The notes under the pieces are model-generated. The model made no database searches, had not been told where the DNA came from, and saw nothing but the letters and a program-made list of their open reading frames with translations. A stretch of DNA of 64,000 nt. Source: Hydractinia symbiolongicarpus (lineage: Eukaryota; Cnidaria; Hydrozoa; Anthoathecata; Hydractiniidae). Positions 12,801-24,800 of this stretch are shown here, in pieces. A program made the translations under genes and the position numbers. The stretch spans positions 22,296,501 to 22,360,500 of the forward strand of contig NC_079886.1 of NCBI RefSeq assembly GCF_029227915.1, in the 5' to 3' direction. Positions within the stretch are counted from its first letter, which is position 1. Each line of letters opens with the position of its first letter.

Positions 12801-15800
12801 AGAGACTTGATAGTTCCTGGGGCAAAGCCCAGAGGCAGACCGAGAAAGACTTGGCAGGAGGTTATAAGGACAGACTTGATAGAGAGGAAGTTGAGTTTAG
12901 ATCTAACACAGTCTAGATCAGATTGGAAGAGGGTCATTAATATACCCCGTCCAACCCATACTAGCATGGAAAACGGACGTTAAGCCGAGAATGATGATGA
13001 TGATGATGCGACTATCTCCTCCCCATTGCTGCATTTTATTTTATCATGCACACTGTGATTGCTGAGATATAAATTGATAACAAAATTATATAAACATTAG
13101 AAAAGAATGTTCTGTACATCACTGTTACCGACAATCTGTGATAATTATTATGTTGTTTATTATTATTTCTGCAATTGAAGACAAGGAAGTTAGGACTGAG
13201 AGAGTCGCTAGTTCATACACTCGTTGCCCACTTGTCTCCAGCATGAAAAAAAAATGACATAGAACTAAAAAAAAGCAACCACACGCACATTTTTATAAAA
13301 TGATTCGGGTAAGTAAAAGTTACAATGCGGGTTATACAAAGGTGTGGGGAAGAAAAACTCACTGAGTAAAATTTTATGCGGATTATACAAAGGTGCGGGT
13401 TATATACCAGATAATACGGTATATATTTATCAGGCAAATTTTATCAAGTAAGCCTCGAGAACTCTACGCGAGCAAACTTTTAACGAAGTTTGTTTCTGCT
13501 ATCACTGCAGTATATCTGTTATAAAATCGCTTAAAATTGCGGCCTGAAATTTGACATTTCACCATTAGGATACACAAGCGAGCAGTTAAGTTGACTGACA
13601 ACTAATATTTTGCCTTTTTTGAGCGGAAAGACACTTCTCAAATTTACACAACAAAAAACATTGTTTATCAAATAAGTAGCTATACGACAAACCAATAAAG
13701 ACTTAGTAAATTAACAATCAATAGTTATACCAGGCTTCAACTGGATCATTTAAAAAATAGTTTCATATCACTTGTGGGTAAATTTGTGAAAAATGCCATT
13801 TTTTCTTTAATTTTTTCTCACCAGTAGTTAAATTAATTAACTAATTATTTCTTGTTTTTCATTTGTTCTAAAATAATTGTTTTTTTATAAAGTGTGATGT
13901 TTCGTTTTATTTATTACACATCCCTGATAAAAGGTTGATAATATCAAAAAAGCTTTTCCCAAATTTACTAGAAAAGGAGAAAAATAATTAATTTAAATAT
14001 TATATATAGTATTGGTGGAAGGTTAAGAGCTGACATTCAGTTTGTATGCAAACGTACAAACTGAATTATAGAGAATGAAGTATTTCCAGCTTCAATGATC
14101 TACAACAGTGGCTCGTTAGAGATAGTTGAGAACTTCTGTTACTTAGGTGATATGTTGGGCAGTGAAGGGGTGTTGAAAGAAGTGTTACTTGCAGGATAGG
14201 TTCTGCTTGGAAAAAGTTCAGAGAGTTACTTCCTTTGTTGACTAGCAGAGTCTTGTCAATTGAGTTAAAAGATAGGTTGTATGAGGCCTGTGTAAGAAGT
14301 GTTATGTTGTACGGTAGTGAGACAAGGGCAGTGAAGCAGGAAGATCTTGACCGTTTAGAAAGGAATGATATGAGAATGGTTAGGTGGATGTGTAACGGCA
14401 GTCTGAGAGACAGAAAGAGTTCAGATGAGCTAAGAAGCAGGCTAAGTATCCGTAGAATTAAAGATGTTATCCAGATAAGAAGATTGAATTGGCTGGGGTG
14501 TAAATCCTTGGGCAAAGCCCAGAGGCAGACCGAGAAAGACTTGGTAGGAGGTTATAAGGACGGACTTGATACAGAGGAAGTTGAGTTTAGATCTAACACA
14601 ATCTAGATCAGATTGGAAGAGGGTGACTATTATACCCTCTCCAACCCATGCTAGCACGGAAAACGGCTGTTAAACCGAGAATGATGGTGATAATAGACTA
14701 TATATATATTTAAAATCATCGAAAAATAACCCTTGTAACTGGATATTCTACACCTTCAATCATAGATGCAAAGTTTAATAAAGTATAGTTACACTATTGG
14801 CAAAATATATATGAGTGCGTTTTTTTGCATGTAATTTCATACTTTTAATACGTTTGTCCCATAAGTAGTTACAAAGTTTAAGTAAAGCTCTAGCTTTTAC
14901 TATGCATTCATATTGTATTTCAAATTGTAGTCACTTACAATATTTCTCCTATAATTTTTCTCAGTTGTCACAATAACCGCCAAGGATAAAATATTTAAGA
15001 AAAAATAAAACGAGTTTGAAAGTTAAAAAGTATTTTTTTGTTAAGCTTTTTGTGCACTAGTACATTTTTAGACTATATAAACAACTAAAATCAAATTTAC
15101 ATACATACAGTTAAAAAGGTTTAAAGAAGGCTCAAGGGACCTCATGTTACAACATTTCTAATTAACTTTGATACTGGACCATATGAGGAAAGCTGTTCAT
15201 GTGGAGAGAAGTATATTGGCGAAACCAAACACAATATTTTTGTTAGATAGGCTGAGCATGACAAACTTCGGGGAAATTTTAAGCCAACGAGGCACATGGT
15301 GCTTGAAGCAAGACATGCTTTTTCTTGGAGGGTGTTAAGCCTTGGTCCATCTAACAATAGAAAACGTGAAATATTGGAGGCATTTTTTATAAGAAAGTTC
15401 ACACCTACGATCAATGATCAATTAGATATTAAGTTTATACGCTTATTTAGAAATGGTGTAACATGAGGTCCCTTGAGCTTTTTTTAAAACCTTTTTAACT
15501 GTACATATTGAAATTTGATTTTAGTTGTTTATAGTCTGAAGATGTACTTAGTGAACGAAAAGCTTAACAAATAAATACTTTTTACCTTTCAAACTCATTT
15601 TATTTTATTTTAAACTATGGCTATTATTTTTACCATTAAAATATTTTCTTTACGTGCTGTCCTCTGCTGTTAATAAACACTAAATCATGCTGTCAAATCC
15701 GACGCAAATCCATGAATCTGATTGCATCTCCACTCTTGTGACCTCTGATGCTGCAAATCCAATCACATTTGTGCTATTAATAAAATTGGTCTTCATATAT

Positions 15801-18800
15801 CTACTTGGTGAATCACCTACAAACAACCACTTTAATCGCTGCCAAGGCCCACCATTAGCTGCTAATGGTGCCAATTTAATTTTCCCTTTATTAAAGTAAA
15901 ATACTTTACGGAACAGTTATTGATCATCAAGCATTGCTTCCTCACGTGCTGCTCTTCAGGTACCTAATTATGGGGATAGGTCTGGTTATCAATTCCAAGA
16001 AAAGTCTGACTCTCAATCAATCGGATGTTCCTCGCTTCCATATGTTAAATGGATTGCATCATATGCGTATGTAATGCAGGAATCAAAATACACCTAAAAT
16101 TAATATGTACACAAAATAACAAATGTCTAATTGGTTTGAGGTTACAAGTAAATGTCTTAAGTTGAGCCTTTTTCACATGCTTTCTAGCTATCATCTTTGA
16201 CTCTGCCCTTATATGCCTGCTTTGTTTTGCATGGCAGCCAGCATTGTTGTTGCTTTGATATATATCATTTTGATTGAGATAAAATTATTAATACTACTCT
16301 TGCAGATGAGATAGAAACAAGCTTTCTCAGTTTACATACTTCTTGCAATTTATTTGTTTAGTGGCCTATGCTTTAGATAATGTGGACCTTGTTGTTATTA
16401 TGTAACTTAATCTGTTCTCAGGATATTTTTTTGTTTATATAAATGTTTAGTTGATGCTCTCAATCAGGGTGCTGAGAAGTATAAATGTGATTCCAATGAT
16501 GCAACCTTTCTTAAGTTAGGTAAGATTTAAACTTCTAATGTTATTTTATGTGGATTTTAGAATAATGTAGACTGTAAAGTTATATCCAATTCAGTTACAG
16601 TGCTGTAAGAAGCAACGGGCAAGGAAAGGGGATTTTGCCTAAAAATAAATTTAAAAAATGCCCTTAAAATCGATGATTTTATTAATATCATGCATATTTT
16701 GTGCGTTTTCTGGCAATCTAGGGATATTAATCTTCAAAAAAATTTCCTTAATCATGGTTAAAGCAAAACTATTGAGACATCACTGCTTTAGTGCTCATTT
16801 AAATAAATTGAGAATATACTGATCCTTGTATCTTTAGTGAGAAATGAAGAGGATGTTTTAAATGAAGACAATGCGTTTCACCCATGGATGAGTCACCAGA
16901 TTTTTGGAGATAGGTTTGTTTTTGCTGGTTGTTACTCTAGAAGACCTTTCTATAAGCATATGCCAAACAGGAATAATCTTAATACTTTACGGGTAAAAAT
17001 TGATTGTTGAATTGTTAATAATTTGATAAACACTTTTTTTTTTAGTGAAACTATATTTGGATATAAAAACTTGAAAGTAAATGTATGTGCTTTTTTACAA
17101 TTGATATTACAATTGTTTTTTCTTTTTTTGAAAGATCGTTTAGTATTTATTGCTAATATAGTTATGCAGAGCTTGGGTACTTGGATACTGAGTTTTCCAA
17201 CAGGGTGCTCCAGGAAAGGCATGCCCTTATGGAATTTTTTTCTTAGTTGTGGAAAAAAACTAGCATAGTGTCTATTTAAAAGAACGTTTATTTCAGTAAT
17301 AGATTTTGATTACTTTGATTACTTTTAGTATTGAATTTTTTTTATTTATAACCGCACTTTTTTTAGTTGTACTATCATGGCGGTAGCTTACTGACATACC
17401 TGAGTATGTCGTGTGATGAAAAAATTCCATCCTCAATGAAGATTAATGTGAGACAATATTTTTGTGTATTCTCTTTGTAAAAAAGTTTATTAGAAAATAT
17501 ATTTTATCATGGTGACTATGATCTGGGAAGTTCATGGAATAATTGAAGTTAACCCACCCAGACCTATCAATAAAGGGAGAGCAATCGCTCTTGCTCACGT
17601 GAAGGCTCGCACAATTCTGAGAAATGAGAAACTAGCTGAGCCATTAATTGCTCACCTAGTTCCACAAACATTTTGTCAGGCTAAGCAATATCAATTCATC
17701 TCACATGGAAATCAATTTTATCTTTCTTATTATTTGCAGTAAAAAATAACCAAAATATATAAAAAAGACAAGATAAAATGGAAAAAAAGATTTTGTAATA
17801 AAATATGCGCTTATGAACTTATTCTATTTATTGATTGCTTGCTCAGTGTAAATTATTCTAACCTTAGGCGAGCGATTTTATTGCTCTGGTGTTATTTTCT
17901 TGTTGATAGCCTTGCTTACCATTTGTTTTGTTTTTACCTGTAACATTTTCAAGTACAACCAATAATTTGCAGAACCCTCGTTAATAACTGTAGGTTATCC
18001 TGGATAAATAATCATAATAGTTCAACTAGTTGATAAGCCCATATTAACATAATTCTATTGGAAAATCTGCTTATAGGCAAAAAACAAATGAAAAGATTGT
18101 CATTTGAATTTTGAGAACATCAGAATACCTGTCAGTATATCAAAATGTTTTTCGGAAATTTATTTTTCTGTGGCTTTTATTGTGTAAAGCTTTTAATCAG
18201 GAAAATGTATAGAGTTATATGCTTTTTATCAAACGGTTGAAAGGAATTCTGATTTATAGGTTTTTTGATGTCATCAATGCATCAGTTTTAAAACGATTAC
18301 CCATACAGGATCATGCAGTTATTTTCATCTTTTTCGAGTTATTTGGCCTCAAACTTAATAGTGCAATGCAAAAGTTTCACTAATTTTAAAATGCTGTTCC
18401 TGTCAGTCTAATGCATTGACGTCATACTGTAACATCAAACAATTGACAAATAAGAAAAATCTTTTGGATACTTCAAAAAAATAAACACATCCCCTTTGTG
18501 TGGTACAGAGAGACATATTAGCCTATTTATTTAAGTAATTCAAAAATATAAATAATACTTTTGTGTTGTATGAGTGTTTGGAATTACCCTTATTGTTTGT
18601 TGATATTCCAGTTAAAGTAGTATTTACAGACTTAAGCAATTATATATACTCACATAAAAATAACCAAACACAAATTTAACTGTTATTTCCTAGAAAATCT
18701 TGCCTGAAAGGAATGCTAGGAAGCTAGTTTGAGTTAGGTTGTAATTTTTTATATCACAATTCTTTTTTATCTCTCTAGCCTGACCCTGTTCTACCAAATG

Positions 18801-21800
18801 TTGCGGAAGTGCTACCAGAAGGTGTGTAAATCATAAACTCTGTGTCAAAGAAAGCCGTATAAATGGCTTCCAATAATCAGCATGCTTATATTTCTCTGGT
18901 ATAATAAATTTCAGAACAGTTTTACCGTGAAGTACAAAATAATCTTGCTAAAATGCTTTGACAAATTCTAAAATAGTGATATTTAGAATAAAACTACAAA
19001 CACCTTAACATAAAATATGTACATGAAATGAGATGTTTTTGAGTAATAAGCAAAGAAACTGCCTCATTTGCCCTTTTTTCTATTTCAACCAGCAATTGAA
19101 AACACAACAAATAGAGTATAAACTGTTTATTTATATCCATAGTTGTCTGTATCCATAAATTTTTGCAAAAAGCACTTATTCTTAGCTATTATAGAATTTA
19201 TCATTACGTTTGTGTATTTGGTATAATTTAATGTCTGCTGAAAATTTTAATTTTCTTCAAATGCGCAAATATTACAATAATAGTGTTTTGTGATTGTAAT
19301 TGGTTATCCTTTTAAAAGCCTAGACATACGCTAACAGATTTCTTTTTACAAAATATTCTTAAATATATATGTAAAATCTAAAATATCACAAACTTTTATG
19401 CATAATTTGGAGCCATTTATGTAACAGTAGTAGTAGTATTTGCTTCAAACAAGCCGTTCTTGTCACAAGTGTTATCGAAACCTTTATTATATCACCCTAA
19501 TTTAAAGTTGACCAAAATAATGAATTTAAGATATTTTTGATCTGGTATTTAGTTTAGTAAATAAGGTTTTTATCAAATTTTAAACCAATTGATTCTTTCA
19601 GGGTTTTATTCCAATCGCGATGAATTTATTGCAAAGTTACCAGAAGAAAATACCTTTGTACCAATGGGAAATAAAATTCATTCTTACACTCGTAACGATG
19701 TAGAATACGAAATTTATCAGGTTTGTTTTAACTTTGCTGTCGTCCCTGCATCAAGAGAAGTTAGAAGGTTTCACCTTTAATTGCACTAGTTTATAGCAAA
19801 AAATAAACCCCCTGAAAATACTGAAAATTTTTTACTAAATTAAATTTTTTAGGCACCATTGTGTGTTTAGTGTGTGTGATAAAAAATGCAATTAGCAAAT
19901 TTCATACTTTACATACACACCAGTAAAGGTTTTTGCCGCCTACCTGCTTCCGAATATTGATAACATGCTTTGACAAATGTAAGAATCACTGTCAACAAGC
20001 TTGACCAGGATTGTACTATTTTATGAATGTTTTCACGCATGTCTATCAAGTGTGTAATTACCTGTATATCTATGTACACGAAAGACCTTGCTACTAGTTT
20101 TAGTCAGAAAAATTTAGCACAAAGAAGTCAGGAAAAGCAGGAATACCAGACCTAACGCTCTATATTTACAATCCACAATTGTTGTCAGTTTAGACACTGC
20201 ATAGGTTGTTCTTTTGTAGGCTGATATAACTGTACCTCGATTGAAAGATTACCATGCAAGATTGCAAACATTTATACTTTGGTTTATTGATGGAGCTTCA
20301 TTTATTGGTATATTATTTCTACGCAACTCTTTTACAGGGTGGCTTGAAATACATGTTACACCATTTTCTTACGGCTTTATGTTTGTGAATTATTTATGCA
20401 TGTTCATTTATGTGGAGTCATGTCCAGTTTTTTAACTATTTAAAATCTTTAGAAATTGTATTCTTGCAACCTGGAGATACCTGGAATAATTGAGCAATAT
20501 TATTTTGAGAGTTAAAGAATTTTTCAGTGGTTTGAGTTTGAAATCGCTTTTTTACTGGAGGTTTTCTCACTGTCTGATCTTTTTGTTGGTGTTCAAAGAT
20601 CAGTATCTTCTATGTCTCTGGGAAATATATTTGTCAAAGGAGAACTAACGACAAAACCTTTATGTAATAAACGCATTTGTGTTCAATGAAATCAGGCTAT
20701 AACACACCTTGAAGTTCGGTTTTATAAAGCAAGTGAACTTTTACCTCTATATTTTCATTCGACCTTGCATGGCGTTGTCATATTTCAAATCAAGACATTA
20801 TCAAATAAACCATTGCAGCATTTTATATGTGTAGCAGTTGTTCTTAAAAATTGAAAAAAAATTAATAAATATTTCACACCTTATACCCTAACCTTCAGGT
20901 ACATCAAAATAAGTTCTAAAAAGCTTGATTGTTTGATTGATTGATTGTATGTTAGCCCCTTAACAACCTGAATTTTACCAACACTTACTTGTTATTTCCA
21001 ATACTTAAATATAACTCACTTCTGGATGTTTTTGAGTGAATGAACCTTTTTTAATACAAGCTGCAAGGGGTGAAGCTGAGATTGGAGTAAAAACTGAAGC
21101 AACTGGTCACCTGAACACCTTTTTTATTAAGCAAACGGCCAACTAGAAAAAGTTTCTCGAGTCAAAGGTCATTTTACCAGAAGACGTTTCTTAACAAGTT
21201 ACAGGTTTAGACACAACAATAATAATGCCTTTTATGCCTTTTATTAATCATCAAAAAATTGTAGCTTTTAATATGTCAGGCAAACCTGCTCGATATGCGT
21301 TTAATCTCTTGTTACACCAGGTAATAGTACCTGAATGACATTCAAATGCCAATGATTTATAAAAGCTGTGTGAGAAAAAAGTCACGTGTAGTCTAACAAG
21401 AAACAAAATTCTTTTTTCTTTAAAAATATTAAGAAGGGTTTTTCTAATAAATAATAACTACAAAATGCAAAAAAGCAGGTGCAAAGCGCTGAAATCTTGT
21501 AAAATTCAAAAAATCACGCTAGGCAACTTCTTAGCAACGATATTTAACTGTGAGTGCTTATAAGGCAACGTACATGCTCCTTTAAAATGGATTTTCCAAG
21601 GTGCATGTTATTGTGAATTGTATTTTGTCTCTATTATATGGATAATCTTGAGTTATAAAGATATCTCTCCAATAGAATTCCTGAATAAAAAGGCTAATAT
21701 TCTTGGACTTGTTATCATATACACTGTCCAGCAGTTATTAAGATCATTGAAATTATTAATTTTTACATTTTCTTTTTTATATTTAGATTCAGATGACGAG

Positions 21801-24800
21801 CGTTGGAATTATTTCCTCTTGTAAGTTCACTTACTTAATTTTTACACACTTTTTACAAGAAACGGCTTTTCGAAAACTTAATAGAAAAACAAAGATTTAC
21901 AAATTTTCTGGGAACATTTGTTAAAAAAAAGGTAGAGAACATAATAAAAAGGTTTCGCAACTCATAATTGTTTGTTTTAAATGATGGCAATGCCTATTGT
22001 AACTGTTAACTGTCTCTGATAGATTTGAAAAGAAAAAGGGACCAGTGATGTCCGAGTACAGTATTGTTGGGTATATTACAGTTTATCAATATTTTGCATA
22101 CCCAGATAAATATCGACCACGTATCAGGTACATATCAGCTTTTTTTTTTCATGTAATGTGATGTAACAATATGTCCTGTTTTAATGTTTTTGTTATCTCT
22201 ATGTGCGACATTTCTAGGACGTCCGACCCTCCAAAAAGCTTCAAGAATCGCTTAAAAATTCTTATTTTTCTGCTTAAATCTCCTGGGCTTACATTTTTTG
22301 TGACACTTTTTAAGCTCTTTGTTTTAACATGGACTTTATATGGTTTACATCGTAACCTATCCATAATCAATCACCATGTTTGCTTTTGTTGCAGATAATA
22401 GTCTATTGATATTCCTTGTCAGCTTGTGAGATATTTTAGGGAATTTTTTTAAATTCATGAAAATATCTCCTATAGAACGTGCAAGAAGATTTGTTGCACT
22501 AAATTTTATTCAAGATCTTTGAATGTGATTTGGCATGTTTGTATAAAACTACGTGACATAACGAAAGACAACGTTTTGCCGACTTATGGACTTGGGCTAT
22601 CAATTTTTGTTCTTTTGTGATGATTATCAGCACGGTATATCAGGATTTTTTTATTGATTGATTTAGTCAAATGTTGACACTTCCACCATATCAAAAATCG
22701 GGTCATGGAGGTTAGTAATGTATTAACATTTTTATGCGTTATTTTAAGTGTTTTCATTATTGTTTATTTTATTTTTAATATATATACTTATTTGTTCGTT
22801 CGTTATTTTGTTAGTTTAACAAAATCGTTCTGTAATTATTTTTATTGTGTTGTGTGTGTTGTGGAAGCAACTGTGTTTAAAGTGAACAAATAATCAGGTG
22901 CAAACGTTTATTTTAGTTGAATTATTGGATGCAGTGAACCGATATTATATTACACAAGCTAATGCCATCGATATAACTGGTGAGTTATGACAATAAACTA
23001 TACTTTGCCTGTGTCCAATGTTGGCGTCATATTAATACACCTTCCTCCAACTTTCGGCATTTATTTGTGGCATAAAAAGTTATAAATTAGTGCTTGTGTA
23101 ACTTAACTGCCGACTTAATTTGACCTCAGGAGTTGTTTTGGTAACATTATTGTCATGTTTAATGCCTTGCAGTACGCCCTTTCTATATACGTAGCATTGT
23201 GTTAAAGCATACCTCGGTTTCAAAGGGAGGTCAATTAGAACATGATTAAGTAAACCATTGTAACATGTCTCATTAGCATTATGACTTTGATTGATTGTTT
23301 TATTGCCTGAGCTACCTATTTTTATGTAGTTGAAGAACCTTCTGAATACTTTGTAAGATGCAGAGATTTTGTGGACTGTAGAAACTGTTTGAAGCTAAAC
23401 GAATTCGCAAAAGAGAAGTTGCTGACTGGATTTACAAATGAGATGAAGAGTGCAGCTTTAAAGTCTTTCAAGATTACCAAAGTATGCTAAGTTCTCCCTT
23501 ATTTGTTTATATTGCATTGTGGACAATGAGATTATTAACTTGTTTGTTTTTAAGCAAATTCTGACCAGGTTGCCTGTTTGTTCGTTGAACTGAATGCATA
23601 TCAAATGCAGTTTTTTTTTCTGAAAATGTTTCACGAGATTCACGCAATTCGAAAAGTACTTTTGTGAAATTTAAATTTTGTTCTCAATATAATTTTTTTA
23701 TTTTTTTGCTTTTTTTGTCTGGTCTTGAATATACACAGGCTGATGTTAACCCCAGACCTTGATGTTTGGTTATGATAGCGCCAAACTTGCAGCCAATCAC
23801 ATTCTATGTTTTCTCTTTCGTTGAACAAGTAACAAGGTCGAAGTTAGAAAAACGTTTTAATTTCATCACCTGCTGTTGTGTTCTTACCGTGTATTTTCGT
23901 GACCAATTCACTAATTTTGTTCGTTTTAGAAATCCATTAAATGCTTTTTGACGTACGTCTACTACTTTTACTAAAAAGCAAGTATTTTAATTAATCGTTA
24001 AAAACAATTTGAAAAATCTACGTATCAAGATTTTTAAATTTGAAAAGAAGTAAAAATAGTGGTTGCCAAAAAATCAGGAATTTTGTGAAACTCTGGTTGC
24101 CATGTTTAAGTTGTACGAGTTTTTTTGCCCTCTTTTGTCCTCTTTTGTTTTGCCCAAATATTCTGCAAGACTTTCAAAATTGGCACGGTGGAATAAAAAG
24201 CATGCCGAACTTAAAACCTATTATGATTTTTGATTTGGTCCAATTTGAAAACAGTCCCAAAAAAAGTCCCAAATTTATATTCTACATTTTTTGCACTGAA
24301 AAAAATGTAGAATATAAATTTTGAGTGCTAGTGTTTTGAGTGTTTGATATCAAATAAAGAATTTTGCTGTTCACGAAGCAGTTGACTTCATAAGATATTT
24401 ACACTGTTTCACTTTTTTCTTAAGATATAATAATTGTGAAAATGTTATCCTTTTTTTTCAATTTATATGTTCATGAATATACATGATCGCTTTAAATAGT
24501 TAAATATACCTTCTTTTAGAAACAATCTCGAAGAGTGTACGAGATACTCCGCTTAAAATGCACTGACCAATCCAACGTAGATATGTATAGAGACTATAGG
24601 CTGGATGTCAAAAATCGACTCAATATACCATTTCAGGTGAGTTCGTTTTTTGTGAGTCACTATAAACTGCCAGTTGGAATAAAAAGCTATGTTTACCAGG
24701 TGCTAGATGTTTTTGTTGTGAATCATTCAGATTTAAATAAGGGTAGTTTGACCACCTGATGTTTAAATAAAGAATAAATTTTAATTGTGTGACGTCAGAG

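Larger units (their letters stand above)
9618..13009 (+). mobile_element. RTE-type LINE, nearly full length
   Basis: The 5' region contains GGAAGGGCATCCAGCTGTAAA, a motif common to this LINE group. It is followed by an endonuclease region, a long reverse-transcriptase frame and a 3' end with a (GAT)n tail (12990-13008). Two further partial copies lie at 14008-14687 and 45724-49370. The endonuclease frame is broken, so the copy is probably dead although the RT frame is fully open. Confidence 0.9.

Noticed and set aside
12398..12967. 189-codon minus-strand frame (and similar at 14066-14515)
   Set aside because: Antisense shadows of the LINE reverse-transcriptase frame.
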